Shown here piece by piece: positions 48,437 to 62,344 of a stretch of DNA of 64,000 nt (position 1 is its first letter; each line of letters starts with the position of its first letter). A program made the translations under genes and the position numbers. Source of the DNA: Aptenodytes patagonicus (Eukaryota > Chordata > Aves > Sphenisciformes > Spheniscidae); assembly GCF_965638725.1 (NCBI RefSeq), contig NC_134949.1, positions 78,150,017 through 78,214,016 on the forward strand. The letters are read 5' to 3'. The notes beneath the pieces were generated by a model that saw only the letters and a program-made list of their open reading frames with translations, made no database searches and had not been told where the DNA came from.

Positions 48437-51400
48437 GTAAGTATTATAGTTTTGTTATTGCTCTAGCACAGCCTTCTGAATTGTTATTGCCTTGTCGATG
48501 TGGTATTTGATGGACCAGTCAAAAAGAATTCAAAGAACACTGTTTTGCTACCTTTCTAATAATAATTACTGTAGTGACACAAAATCAGTCCATTTGGAAG
48601 GTATAAGTACTTTGTTAAAGGATGGGAGAAAGATCACTCCACTAGCATAGCTTTAATACATAGTACTTAGGTATTAAAAAGAGAAATCAACAACAAGCAG
48701 TGGTAATAAAATAAGAGATGCTACAAGGATGATACTATCTGCAATCTTAATGTTTGTTTGCATTGTGCACTTGCGTATTGATGTAAATAGCTGTTGAAAA
48801 TACCAAGCCTGTATCTGTACAACACATACTGTTTGGTTAGTTATACTACAGCTACATACAAGCGAAAAATCACATCAATAAATAAAATAGTGTGGGCACC
48901 CATCCGACAACTTACTTTCATACCGATGTGCTGAAGATGCCAAGTGCTTAAAGAGTAATTAAAATAATGTGTTTGTTTCTGACTTCTTGTATAATGAAAA
49001 CATCAGTAAAATTAACTGCTCTAAATGATTTACTTGCAGTGTAAAGTGGAGAATTATAATTACAAAATGAAACCTGCCATAAAGTTTAGAGCCAGAAGGA
49101 AGAGCAAAACAGTAAAGCTATTACAAATAAATTAAGTATAAAATTCTACTGTAAAGTATTTTTATAGGGAATAAAAATGTCTGCACCATTTTATTGTGTT
49201 TATTAAAGAGAGAAGCAGCCTTATCTTCAGATCAGAAGGCTGGTTTTCATTTTTTTAAAGGAAACTTTTTTCCCTTTAGGAAGACTGAATAAATAATCAC
49301 CTCATTCACATTTTTGGTATTTAATATGATTTGGTAATTTACAAACATAGGCCACGATTTCTGCAGTTAAAAACCCCAGTAATTATGACTGATTGAATGC
49401 TATATGTTTATTTAGTGAATGCTTATGTACATTCTTTTGCATAAATTAGATATTATATTAAAAAAATCTGAAGACTAACAAATCTACCAGGGTGGTGAGT
49501 GAACACTCAGTTTTTGGGGGCAGTGTATTAGCTTATGGTCTGTGTTGGGGGTTTTTAGGTGCTATTGAAATGCAAACAGTAAAATGAGTTGAGTGTAGCA
49601 CTGGGAAACATCTTTTGTTTATAGAGCTGGCAAATGGTAGCAAAAGTACAAACAAACAAATGTGGGTTCAGAAATACTTTTACAAATGAAAATGCCAAAT
49701 GTAGGTTGCTTTATTTGTTGAGGCTTAGCCATTCTTTGTGAATATTCAGACAGTTCCTGGGCACTCATGAATTTGTTCACTGATCTTAAAAGCTGAATGT
49801 TTTTTAGTGGGCTGAAAATAAGTTATTTATTAGTAGCCACTTGGTACTCAACAATATGCTGTTTAAACTTCTAACCAGTAACAAATCATATTACTGGAGG
49901 GCTTAGACAATCAGCTGCATGATAGAAGTTCAGCACCTAAGCAGGTAGTTGAAAATAAGCTATCCTTAGAAAACAGTTCCTCAGAAGAGTTTAGCAATCT
50001 CTCATGAATGATTAATACTATTGAAGAAGCTTGTGCAAATAGAAAAACAGGCTAAATCAATTGAAACATTTACCACAATCTGACCTACTCTTTCTCTTGG
50101 TACAGAAATTGCAAATAATGTTTCTGAATACCAGCAGGATTGCTTTTGCCTCCTACCAATGAATAGAATAATAACAAAGAAGGGAAAAGTAGACGTAAAA
50201 AGTGTAACAAAAGCTCCTTTTATTCATATGATTGTTATGGGTGAAATCTTAGCCCTGCTTTAGTCCATGCAAGTTTTGTCATTAACTTCAGGGAGGTGAG
50301 GGCTTTGCCTTGTCTTTGTGTATAGTTCAAAATACCTAGATTAGTGATGTTGCAGACAATCATAGATTTCACATAGACCTGTTAACATCTGAACTCGCAG
50401 TAAACTACTTAAACAACAGGGGTTTTTTTGTGCTCCTTCTCTTCTGAATTCAGTCTTTGAGCTCTTTCTTGGTCCTCTGTGCAGTTTTATATTTCTTGTT
50501 TCACTTTTTAGCACCCATAACATGCTGACAGCCCTTCCTAGCCCCATCTTAGTCTGGCATTCCTGTGCTTGTGAGATGGCTGGGTTGCCACTGACAAGAA
50601 GGGTGGTAAATTCTGATAGTGTTTTCAAGTCCATCAGTCGTTTCTGGGAAGTTCCTGTCTTGATACTTTGTGAAACCACTGAAATCTAGTGTATAAACGA
50701 ACCTCTGGCAGCGTTTTTGCTCTGAGATTTTTTAACTTTGCTTTTCAATTTCCCTGCAAGTTTTCATACTGCTTTAAAGAAAAACAAAAGCATTTGCACA
50801 AAAATAATCAGCAGATCTTTATTCCTCTGCTTACGCTGCAAGCAGTGCATTGGGTGTTGGTGTGACAGCTGCTGTGGGAATGCGTTATACAAGAACATGG
50901 GGATCGAGCCTTCAGAAATTATTTCCAGTAGTACAACTTAGATGCGTTTGTGAAACTTGACATATGTTTTTACCTATATCCGGCCTCAGTGTGTGCATAT
51001 CACTTCAATGTGAAAATCTGCATCTCATTTATTTATTTTTTTGTTTTGATGCCTTTTTCCCATGAAAATTCTCTGGCCCATTGCACAGGATTTAAGTTAT
51101 ACATACCTCAGCAACCAGGAGAATGCTGTCCACATCTTCCCCGTCCCTATCCAAACTATAAGAAAAAGCATGTGTATTATGTGCTGCATGGGTTGCCATG
51201 GTAAGTCTGTTGTTTTTTCCATTCAGCTTCAGAGGAGCAACATGTGAAATGCATGCTACTCCCCAACACCCAACTTACTGCTGCGCTGAGCTTTAAAAGA
51301 TTTCTGAAGGAGAAGCAGCACCTGCTTTAAAGGCTAGCCTACCATGAAAAGTCAAAAAGTGGTATTTTAGACCAGTCCATATCTTTATGTTGTGCCAGGG

Positions 51401-53589
51401 TAGTATGCATAATTTAAAGGTGGCTTACTAATACGACCTGTGACTCACTTTGGGAAGTGCTGGGCAGGGAGAGCAATAATCAGAAACTTGTTTACTGAAC
51501 TGGTGTTTAATCTTTTTAGCTTGAACGGCTGCAACAATAGCCAGGGTCAGCTCCCTCTCATTTTTATCCAGTCATCCCAGTTCATTTTGAGGAAGAACTC
51601 CATGAACTGAATGCATTACCCTTCACACAGCTTGCACCTTATGAAGAGCCTCACTCACTAGTCTAGAACCCACCATCCACCATCCATATTCCTTTGCACC
51701 CCTGCTACCTCCACTCACCACCCATGGAGCTCGCTCTATGGCAGCTCTTTCCCTCCCAAAACAGAGGCATTTTTAACATGCGATGGCAGTCATGCAGCTG
51801 CACTGTTTGAGGTTGAGACCTCCTATGCCTAACTCCCCGTGCATCTAACTCTTTTTTTCATCTGCCCTTCTACATGTGCCTGTGGTCCTCCCACAACATA
51901 CACACTCCCTCAGCCCTACGCGCAGTGTTTGCAGCTGCTCTCTCTCAGGGTCCAAACATTCCACCCTTTGTCAGCCAAGTTTTACAGTTTCCAGTATGTG
52001 CTTGCTTACATATCCCACTAGCATGTACATACTGCTGGGTCACAGCTGATTTTACTTCTTACCTCATGTTTGGTTACTTTCTGCTCAAAGTCTGGAACTT
52101 TGTCCACAAGGTACTTGTACTAAAAGGCTGTTTCTCCAGTACTGCTGTAAAAAATCCAACATTTCTTCTTCCTAAAAAGGTATAGGAAAGATGGGTACAA
52201 AATAATTTGTTTATACTCTAGTTTTGTAGTTATATTGTAGAAAATGCTAAGAACTTTTTCTGTATTTAACAAGATTTGAATGTTTTAGATTTATTCCTCA
52301 CACTCTCACTAATCTTGTGAAGTTGTCAAAAACACCTCAGTTTACCCGCCTATAAATTTCCTAGAATTCTTTGACTTAGAGAAAAGAGTGCGTGATCAAA
52401 GATTATTATTGTATATCTTGCAAGCAATAAAATGCCTTCTGAAAATGTACCCACTAAACAGAGGTAGTATTATTAATAGCAAAGATCTCTAACTTTTTTC
52501 CTGAGTTTATTTATATAAAAGTAAGCTCCTGAACTGAAGCACAACCAGCAAGGGTTAGGAATATGTATTACATACTGCAACGGTGAACAAAACTAATTTT
52601 ATTTTTTCTTTCAAGATAAATGTTGTAAAAGTAAAATAATTTGTAACAATTCTGTATATCTCCCTGGTTTCTTGTGACATAAATATAACTCTTGCATCTC
52701 TGGCTTTTTGATTTTATTCCACCAGAATTCCCTAACTGGAATAGCAGATATGGTATAGCTGCATATAGATACATTTGCTTCTATATATTCTAACAAAATA
52801 TGGATTGAGGATAAAAAGATTGAGTTGAAAATAAGTATTCCTCATATAGCAGAGAGGTGTTCTCTGCATTCCTCTTCTAAATCATAAGTAAGTCTTGTCA
52901 AACTGGGTCAGATCTTTCCGTTTCCTTAGTTTTGAATATCGAGATTGGGCTCTGAACAATGCAGCCCCACCCCTCACAGCATCTGATTTCATTTAGTATA
53001 ATTAAGCCCAGAAAGTTGCCACATTTGTCCTGACAATAGTCAGGCTTGAACATACATTTACAGCTGTTGTCAGGAGAGTTCTTATCTTGCTTCGCATTAA
53101 CACACTGAAACCTATCTCCAAAATGTGTTAATTAAATTTGCTGGAATTATATAACTTGCAGAAAAAAGTTATAATTAGAAAAAATGCATTTAAAAGTATT
53201 TATGCATCTAAAAATAAATCTTTTCCCTGTGTACCATGTAATCATATTTAAACAATGAAACGGCATAGTGCTGTTCCTTTGAAACTGGCAATGCCTTTGA
53301 TTTATTTGTAAGTATTTGTTTCAGAGTTACTGCCATAGTTCAGTCTCTTTTCCTTAATCTCTTTAAATTAATCCATCTACCCAACAAATACTGAAAATGT
53401 TGTGATGTGAACATCAAGAATTTTTACACCTCCCATTAGTGTTAGTTTTGTTTTAATAAATCCCTTCCATCAGACAGATCTAGAAGTCTGTAATCTTTTG
53501 TAAAGGTAAAAAACAGTATTAGAATTGCAAAGTAGACACTAAAAAGTACAGAAGTACTTTATAACCTTGTTATGATCCATTTCCTGCAG
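48437..53589 (+). other. MPPED1: MPPED1 intron between the two coding exons (5153 bases)
   Basis: This is a GT-AG intron with donor GTAAGT and acceptor CTGCAG. The flanking exon phases (2 bases plus 1 base) agree. The sequence is AT-rich and has no recognisable coding exon. Open stretches around 50341-50679, 50738-51247 and 51839-52185 resemble no family I know and lack paired splice signals that would make a convincing exon. The stretch 51660-51730 is pyrimidine-rich. I found no CR1 copy in it. Confidence 0.9.
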
Positions 53590-53771
53590 GGTTGATCCGG
53601 TGCCCCATGATGCTCCCAAACCTCCAGGATATACACGATTTGTCTGTATTTCTGATACTCACTCAAGAACTGATCCCATCCAAATGCCATATGGAGATGT
53701 GTTAATACATGCTGGTGATTTTACTGAGCTGGGACTTCCTAGTGAAGTAAAAAAATTCAACGAGTGGCTAG
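53590..53771 (+). CDS. MPPED1: MPPED1 second coding exon (end of codon 51 to first base of codon 112), start of the metallophosphoesterase domain
   Basis: The exon follows a clean acceptor (TTTCCTGCAG at 53580-53589). Its first base completes Met51 and it then reads VDPVPHDAPKPPGYTRF. The calcineurin-like phosphoesterase fold begins here. The first metal-binding motif is S-D-T-H (Asp73 and His75, counting from the chosen Met) and the second is A-G-D-F (Asp94). The segment PHDAPKPPGY and the sequence DPIQMPYGDVLIHAGDF fit MPPED1; I recall MPPED2 as having Tyr-Asp-Thr and Gly-Ile at the matching places. The reading frame runs to LPSEVKKFNEWL plus one base, before a GTAGGT donor at 53772. The catalytic GNHE motif and the C-terminal metal-binding histidines belong to later exons. 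I did not find them before the right edge, so the gene is cut by the window, not broken. No stop or frameshift is visible in either exon. Confidence 0.96.
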
Positions 53772-56700
53772 GTAGGTATTGAATTCTGTGTGGATTTGAA
53801 AGTAAATTTGTTTCCTGATTGTATCTGCCCCTTCTGCCTCCCAGTAAAAACCATCATGCACTCAGAAATGATGAATATTAACTTGACTTTTAAGTTTGAA
53901 TGGCAATGAGCAGGAATCAGATTTTTTTCTTTTTTTTTTTTTTAACAAATATTTTTGCATTTTTCCAACTGAGCAAATAAGATTTGTGAGACTATTCATC
54001 TGTTCTGCCTTCACACTCTCAAGTGTACATTAAGCAACTTCTTGGTGTTAGCAACAATTTAAGTCAGTAGGCCGTTAATGATTTACATAAAACCTCTTAC
54101 ATACATTGTTATGGCTTTGCTTCCCTGCAAAAAAAGTTGTTGTGACTGAAAACATTTGTCTGTTTAACCCCGGAGGCTCATAGTTTTTTTATCTGAGGCT
54201 CAGCTGCACCACAGTGATGAATTCCAAACAAAGCAAAACGTGTGCCTGTGGTTGCTGTCTTGGATGTAGCAGACCAGATGTAGATGCCTTCTGTAGGCAA
54301 CTGTTGGCATTGGTAACCGAAATTCTGTTCCACTGGGCAAGAGAGCGGTGATTTACGTGTGCTTCTGCAATGTTTTGTAGATGCTAAAAAAAATGACAGT
54401 GAAAATTGGAAAGCATACACTGTCTCCAGACAAAAACCCTGATCGGTATTGTTCCTGCAGCAGTGTGGATACCTTAATTTAGAATAAAAATGGATTCTGG
54501 ATTCTGATACTTCATTGTCAAAAAAAGGGTGAGAGGAAGTAAAGGAGTTGGAGGGAGAAAGGACACAGTTTAAGGGTAATGGATTTCAGTTTTTAGGTTG
54601 CTTTTCTTTCCTATAGTTGATATTTTTTGCATTTTTCCTGTCTTTTTTGCTACATATTACAGCATTCCACACTGGGAAGGCACAAAGCAGACAGATGCAT
54701 GTAGGCTGAAATGGAATATAAAAAAAAGTCAGGACTTCACAATTTAAACAAATATTTACTAGCAAATAATTATCAGCAAGGCTGATAAATATTTATTTGA
54801 GCTTGGGAACTCAATAATATGTCCCACATGGAACAGTTGCATTTTTCTATGAGTATTAAGGTAGGGACAGCACGTGGAAGTAACATACTTTGTTATAGTG
54901 CCCTCACCTCTGTCTCTGTACCTAAATGGAACAGGTTGGTTGTAAAACAGAAAGCAAATTTTAATCCTATTTTGTAGGTCTCTACCACGTATTATAATAA
55001 TGTACTGAAAGTAGCATATAAAGATTATACAAACCATATGGTTATCCCTTCTAAATAATACCCATTTTATTTCTCTGCTAGTGTGGGAAGAAAAGTGCTT
55101 TGGGATATTGCTAGCGAGCAAGGATGGGGGCTACACGCATTACTTGCTGCACAGTTTTTGTCTCCCTAGTTCTCCATCTGCCTCCCTGCTGGTCACAGCT
55201 TTACAGTGTTCTGAAGAAGTCCTTAAGCTGAAATCCTCTCAGTATGGTAGGGAGATTTCCCAAGGCACTTCTGTGATGGTCTTTTCATCATTTTTATTCC
55301 AAAAGAAGGCTTAATTTTCTGACTTTTTAGGCATGCTTCCAATTTCATGGTAGTGTGCGGTTTGGGGAAAGGTGATCTTTGTGGTTTGCAAGAGCAAAAA
55401 AAAAAATCTTTGAGAAGAAGAAATTTCAGAAGTTTTTGCTGGTTGTCCATTTTGTTGTGAAAGGCACTAGTCTCCAACAGTTTTGATTTTTCTAGATAGC
55501 TGCTTCCAGTACCTGCCATGATTTTGCAACTCCCATAGCCTACCCAAACTTCTTCTTCCTTAACATTTTACTAGTTTCTTGAGAAAGTAATTGACAGACT
55601 CTGGCATGGACTTTTACCTGCACTGTCGTTCTTACCTGCTGCCACCAAATTTCCCTGCCTGTTCCTTCATCCCATAGCACAGGGCTCACCTTCCCACTTA
55701 GTTGTTTTGTTCTGTGTCAAATCTGTCTTCTGCCATTACTAGACTATAACTTTGTTCATGCCTTGGAATAAACACTAGCATATTTGTTTGTTACACCTTC
55801 CCTTGATCTCAGTTTCCTCTTAGGCACTAGATACATATCCTGCTCCGGCTTTTGCACCGTATCTTTATGTGTAGCATTGATTCCTACCTTTTAGCTTTCT
55901 GTTCCGTCATACCCTCTTGGGTCTGTGCCACTCTGGTCTATTGGCCTATTTCATCTTTTCAAGAAGCCCTTCAGCAAGTTCAGATTTTATCTTTCTGTTC
56001 TACATAAAATTTCTGTGCCTGTCTGATGCAAAGTATATTCTACATTAACATCATTAACTTCCATAGACCTTATGGTTATATTGAGCACATGCTCAAGTGT
56101 TGTGCTAATAGAGGCACGTTGGCTTGCTGAGTCATACCCTAAAATATGTTCTCTCTTTTTTAGGCTAACTGTATGTGGGTACACAGGAAGGCCTGTACCA
56201 GCTCAGATAATATGTCTCTCTAGCCCAGTATTGTCTTTGACTGTGGCTAGCAGCCAAGGTGCTCTGCTTTGTCTGCCCCTTAGTCACCTAGTTTTATACT
56301 TTTTATCCTCTGACCCCTAAAGCCCTCCACTTCATTTCATTTCACTTTGTTCTTTTTGGTAATTAGTTGTTTTCTTTCACTTTTCTTTTTCTCAAAGCCC
56401 CCTCCCCCCTTCCCAGGGAGGGATTTGAGGCTTTACTAGGGCTAGGTTGATGCCTAACTCTCTGGAGGAGATTAAATGCTGGTGATAACTGGATGTGCAT
56501 ATTTTCTCAGCTTTCTCTGGTAGGCAGTCCAAGGACTTCTTGAGCCACAGCATTTCTTTGTATTTAATATATAGATTTTTCTTCTCTGAGTTTTTTAATT
56601 GCCTTTTGGAGCTATGCAAATTTTGAGTGCCGACACAATCTTGCATCAGAGTTCCACAATGTGATATGGATGGTGTAAGAACTTTGATTATTTTGAACCT

Positions 56701-57688
56701 GTCACCTACTAGTTTCATTTGGTACTTCCTAATACTGGAAGAGGCAAGTGAACAATTTCATTCTTCATTCTGCTTAAGAATGTATAGGCTCTTCCCATAT
56801 CTGCCCTTGAGATATTTTTCAAGCTGAAGACTGTTTAGAAGTCCTTAAATGCCTTTGATCATCTGTGTCGCTCTTTGTACCTCTTTTTGCTCTATATCCT
56901 TTTAAAAATGGTGAGACCAGAACTGCACATGATCTGAGAACACCACAGATTTATCCCCTGGCATAATGAAATTTCATGGTTTGTTCTCTTTTCCTTTCTA
57001 GTGTTGTGGATTATTCTGTTTTTATTTTTGACTCTGACTGAACAATGAGATGGCATTTTCATAAAATTGGCCATTATAACTCTATGAACTCTTTCCTGAA
57101 TGGTAATACCTAGTTCAGAACCCATCAGTGTGTATCTGTAGTTGGTATATTTTTTCCAGCACTTGAATTATTCTGCATAAATTTATATTCAGTTTCATCT
57201 GTCCTCTTATTGCCCAGTCATGCAGTATCATGATGTACTTTTGCAAGTCAGATTTCTATTTTGCTACCCTTATTCAGGGTAGCTTAGAAAAAGAAGGGAA
57301 AAAGGGATGAATAGTCAGTTTACAAAGCTTGCCAATAGTGCCAACCTGGTCATTTCCCTCCCTTCTCTTCGCGAATTGACTTTTCTCCTGTTTTTATATT
57401 TAATCTTTTCCTTTTTCTACCTAGTTTCTTCTCTGACTGGGTTTTTCTTCCAAAATCAAAAATCCAATTTTGGAGAATCAGAAAAAATGAAGTACAAAGT
57501 ATGTATTATGGTAGGGCCAAACAGAAGGCCGTGAGGCCAGTGAAACTTTCTAATGACATTATAAGGATGCATGGTATGACAGCTTTGAACATATGCTAAT
57601 TTTCCAGTATGTCCAAGAGGTTTTAATGACATCACTTTAAACAGCCGAAAATAATTTGGGGGAATTGTTTCTAAATACATAACCTGTT

Positions 57689-58150
57689 AGAGCAGGTCCA
57701 GAGGAGGGCCATGAAAACAATCAGAGGGATGTAACACCTCTCTCTGTGAAGAAAGGCTGAGAGAGTTGGGGTTGTTCAGCCTGGAGAAGAGAAGGCTCCG
57801 GAGAGACCTTATTGCAGCCTTTCAATACTTAAAGGGGGCTTGCAAGAAAGATGGAGACAGACTTTTTACCAGGGCCTGTAGTGACAGGACAAGGGGCAGC
57901 GGTTTTAAACTGAAAGAGGGTAGATTTAGACTGGATATAAGGAAATAATTTTTTACAATGGGGGTGGTGAGACACGGAACAGGTTTCCCAGAGAGGTTGT
58001 GGATGTCCCATCATTGAAAACATTAAAAGTCAGGTTGGATGGGGCATTGAGCAACCTGATCTAGTGAAAAATGTCCCTGCCCGTGGCAGGGGGGTCGGAC
58101 TAGATGATCTTTAAAGGTCCCTTCCAACTCAAACCATTCTCTGATTATGT
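57689..58150 (+). mobile_element. CR1 LINE, 5'-truncated 3' end
   Basis: The segment matches the well-known 3' end of avian CR1 elements. It begins GAGCAGGTCCAGAGGAGGGCC, includes the GGTTGTTCAGCCTGGAGAAG block, and ends with the untranslated region and terminal CCAACTCAAACCATTCTCTGATT. A remnant of the C-terminus of ORF2 reads from 57766 ([10 protein letters not shown] to RFRLDIRK) and stops at TAA 57946-57948, where the family normally has a Lys codon. Further on the frame drifts, so the copy is dead. It is orientated with the gene inside the MPPED1 intron. Divergence from the remembered consensus looks moderate. The 5' part is missing, as in most CR1 copies. Confidence 0.93.
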
Positions 58151-60177
58151 GTAATCAAGGCTACATAAAATAGGTTATATCATAAGAAATATCAAGCTCA
58201 CTATGCACTGTAGCTATCCTTGTCCTCAGCTTTTTCATTATTTTTTGTTTTTGTTATTTATTCCCTACCTGCATATAAATCAAATGTGTTGTAGGACAAA
58301 TACAAAGACATGTCCTGCTTTAGCGCACTCATCAAATAATGACTCCAAAACCATCTCTATTTTTTATCTCTCATATTGTTGGCACTGGAAATTGCCTGCT
58401 TGGCTCAGTTGCTCTTGTAATTCCCCTTGCTCAAGTCTGTAATATCATTTCCAAATTGTGTATGCTCCAGGACTCACTGTCACTTTGAGCTTGTGGGTTA
58501 CTTTCCTGGAAATTTAACAAAATAGCTGATCTGTGATATAAGCTGCGCCACATACTTCCATATTCTCTCTGAGAATTCTCTTCTGTGCATGGATTGGAAA
58601 GATTACTTAAACTAACACATTTTATAGTATCCATTGTTCCAGTGTGTTTGCTTGAGATTTTCCAATGTCAAAGACAGTCTTCCTATTTGAAATTCAAGTT
58701 CAAGCTAAATTTGAAATAAAAAAATAGAAGGTGGCTGTGCATTATAGTGGAAAACAATAATTAGCTCTTCAGAGTATTTTCCTGAAAATGTTAATCTTGC
58801 TTGCGTGTTGTACACACACACAAAAAATGGATTAAATTATTTGACATGCACTTCAGGAATTGACCTGGGCAGATTCAGCTCAAAGGATAATATTTTTATT
58901 TCAGACTAAAAAGTATTTTAGAGTGAAGATGCCTTCCCAGCTATAGTAACTAGCACGACTAGAATTACCTGTTTCTAGTATTAGATTGTAGAACAAAATC
59001 AGCTAATTTTGTTCAATAAACATCATCCCTACTTTTAAGCTCTTGATAAAAAATAAAAGATCTTCAGAAAAGCCTGAAACACTAGGCTTAGCTTTGCTTT
59101 TGCTTTACTGTTCAATCTTGCAAAATGATGGTAGTTATTTTTCTTCCTCTCCTAACAGGTATTTTATGTTCAATAATACTCACATTTAAAACAGATTAAA
59201 ATTGTGTTGAAGAAGAAAGAAAATCAGCTCCAGAGCAGCAAAAGAAATTAGAATTTATAAATTGTAGTCATGCCATTTTGACCATCAGTAATTACACTAT
59301 TTTTATGTTAATGTAGAAACCCCTTGAAAGAAGTATTTAAGCACTAATTATCTATTTACAAAAGAATGGCTTTGGAAATGCACTGAAAAACATTGAGCTG
59401 TGTAGGGATTTAGAACAGATGTCATTTTTAAAAGACTGGGCATACTAAAAAAAATGTTGGTTTTATTGCATTTCTTAAATGTGTGATGGCTCAGATCCGT
59501 TTGTACATCTAATGCTCAGACAGTACAGCACAGAAAAGTGCACTGCAACACACACTTCCAGTATTTCTCCAGTTCTGGAGAGTTAGTATGTCCTGAAGAC
59601 TTCTGAATGTTAAACTGGCTGCCGTGAGCCTCAGGGAATATTTAGGCTACATCCCTGTATTGGGAAGATGACCAGAATGTTTTCCAGGTATTCCTCCCAT
59701 GCTAGCGGTGAGAAGCTGTAGAAGCTATAGGAGCGGTAGCTGCTAAAGGATTCTTCCTTCATTCCCTCCTTCCAAACACATGTATGCTTTTGGGGGATTT
59801 CTTGCGCTTTGTATTAATACTGAGGTTGCTTCTTGCCACTGATGGAGTGGAAAGTAGCCAAACTTCAAGATTCTGAGTCTCTGGGATGACTCACCTAAAA
59901 ATGTCCTGTGATTCTCATAAATATTGAGATCCTTGATCCCCAAAATAAGCAAGTGAGTAAAAATACCCAGTCTTACTCCAGACTAGCAGACAAGTGTAGC
60001 TTTAGGAAGGCAGTGAGGCCCAGAAGTGCAGAGAGCAACCAGGGAACTGAAAGATCTGGAATATGATTCTGTGAACTGTCATTGCCTCTGGCGGAGATAT
60101 TTGAAAGAGCCTAAGGAAGACAGGCAACCAGATTCTAGTTAGTCCTCTTCAGATTTGACAGCCTCTTTATTGTTCCC

Positions 60178-60320
60178 CCTTGTAAAATTGTGGAAATGAT
60201 GCTTGATCCACCTACCACATGAATGTGTTGGAGGATTAATTATTCTCAGTACAGCACTTTGAACACCTATTGCAAAGCACTATACACAAACATTAAACAT
60301 TGTTATTAGTGCTGTGTACC
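60178..60320 (+). repeat. MIR-like SINE fragment
   Basis: Blocks occur in MIR order and orientation: CCTTGTAAAATTGTGGAAAT, CACCTACCACATGAATGTGTTG, GAGGATTAATTATTCTCAGTAC, then CAAAGCACTATACACAAACATTAAACATTG-type words in the tail. They match the CATCTGTAAAATGGGGATAA, ACCTACCTCATAGGGTTGTT and GAGGATTAAATGAGTTAATAC portions of MIR. The copy is old and diverged. Confidence 0.6.
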
Positions 60321-62316
60321 TCGTACGGTGACATGACACACAGCTCTTTGTAGTCCTCCCTTCCAGAAGGTGACAACTGGGAGATACTGAAAGCACCTTT
60401 GTGGGATCTGAAGATCTGAGTAGGAATCTGTATCAGTGTGCAGAGAGATCCATGTAGGAAGTCTAAAGTATTTTTTAATTGTTACTTTTTAACACAGTTC
60501 TCTATCTCCTTTGCTTTCATTGTCCCCAGATACATGTTGTAAACCAAAACTAGAATATTCTAAAGGGCAGAAAAGCTGTTGTACAAATTTATCTCCTCAG
60601 AAAGGTATATTATTTAAGACTGTAACTATTCCAGGAAGTAAAAAAGAAAAAACATTTATGAAAATGGACCCTGTGGCTTATGTAGTTGGGGTTTCTCAAA
60701 CCATCAATTGCCATAATCTAAGGGGATATACCAAAGGAAGGTTCAATCTAGGCAAACCTTGCAGTCGTACGATTTTCTAGGCGTCTGTTACTGACCACTA
60801 GTGGACAGAAGGTACAGAGCTACATAATCTTGGCTTGACTCACTACAGCTACTCTAATGGCCTAGTTTGCAGCATGCATTGGGTTGGTTCTGCATAATTG
60901 CAGGGTAATTAAATAAACCAGGGTAAAAGGAAGCCACTTTTCCTTTAGAAGTAATTTTGGCCAATTATTATACATGTGTGTGGGTGCGTATAAAACACAG
61001 TATATCAAAGAGCCTAAGTTGGACTATTATCAGATATTTTTTAGTTTGATTTGCCTTTATCTATTTAAGAAATCCTGTTTTGCAAACGTGAGCAGTATTG
61101 TATGTGTTTGCTGGTTTAGTGTTTGATATAATTACTGGCTTGTACAATGCAAGAATATCTAGAGCTAGCAGGTTACAGATGACTTAGGAGGGAGTGTTCA
61201 TTTACAATGTTATTCCAGATTACACACCATACAGAAAGTATGTTAATATGAATTTCCCAGACATCAGCCCCAGTGTTTAAACACAGAACTGTCAAAGAGA
61301 TGCTAAAAAGCAATGAGACAGTTATGCAGTCTTTTTACTATATCACTCACTGCTGTATTCTAAAAGGTTGAAATGAGAGGGGAAAAGCTTTAAGTGGGCA
61401 CTTACATGATTGCCACTGCTTTTAATGAATACTAAAAATTCTGCTCAGTACAATACCAGGAGAGAAGCAAAGCACATCTGCTTGTACAAGTTTGCATTTA
61501 TCTGGGTGAAGTTGCAAGTTGGTAACAATTGTAAGCTACAAAGGAGGTCACTGGTTGATAAAGATGCCTAACTTATTAGTACAAGAGCCTGGAGTATAAA
61601 CATCATGCATTTGCTTTTGAATTATTTGCAGTGTTGATCTAATTTACAGAGAAGACGACTTGCTGATAGAATGGGATGAACCTTTAAGCACACAGAATTC
61701 TACTTTGAACAAACTCAGATGCGGAGAAATAGCAAACAAAGGCACATTGTTCAGTGCTTTGCATTATGCAGTTTGTAGTTCAAGTAATGGTTCCCTAGCA
61801 TTTCAAGTTATTTTGTGAAAATTATGTTGACCATAAAAACAACCTACTGTAGTTTAGAAGTTAAGAATTGCTGTAATAATTTTGTAATTGGTGCGTAAAC
61901 ATGCAAAAAATTAGATGTTCAGTTGATTTTCTTAATTAGTAATCTACAGTAATGAAAGGAATAAACAAAGATGTTACTAGCTAAACAACATATATATTCT
62001 TATACATGTTATATTACCAGAACTACTATCAGATTCTTATACTAAGCAAACAAAGGCTAAGAAATTTTCTGAGGAGAGCTTGCCATAACTGACAAAAACT
62101 CCACGTATGTAGTTAAGAAGTTAGTAAGATGATAATACCATCTGGCTATATATAAGCTAAATATGATATCCCAGGCTTTTTGATAGTAAAATAATCTCAA
62201 AGAATAATAAATTACATTGAATTAGGAGATTTAGGACAGACTTTTTTGTGTGATGAGTTGTTCTGGGAGCAGAACCACTGCTGCCTGGATTTTGTCTCAT
62301 AGACCTTCTGTGGGTT

Positions 62317-62344
62317 CTTAGGTGTCTCATAAGAGACACCTAAG
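62317..62344. repeat. Perfect 12-base inverted repeat with ATAA loop
   Basis: CTTAGGTGTCTC, ATAA, GAGACACCTAAG: every base of the two arms pairs. Directly after it GGTGTCTCAT is repeated in direct orientation (62344-62353), so the word GGTGTCTC or its complement occurs three times in about 33 bases. The origin may be a templated (quasipalindromic) replication error rather than a selected structure. Confidence 0.85.

Noticed and set aside
57766..57948. Short protein gene
   Set aside because: It is the remnant of CR1 ORF2, not a host gene.
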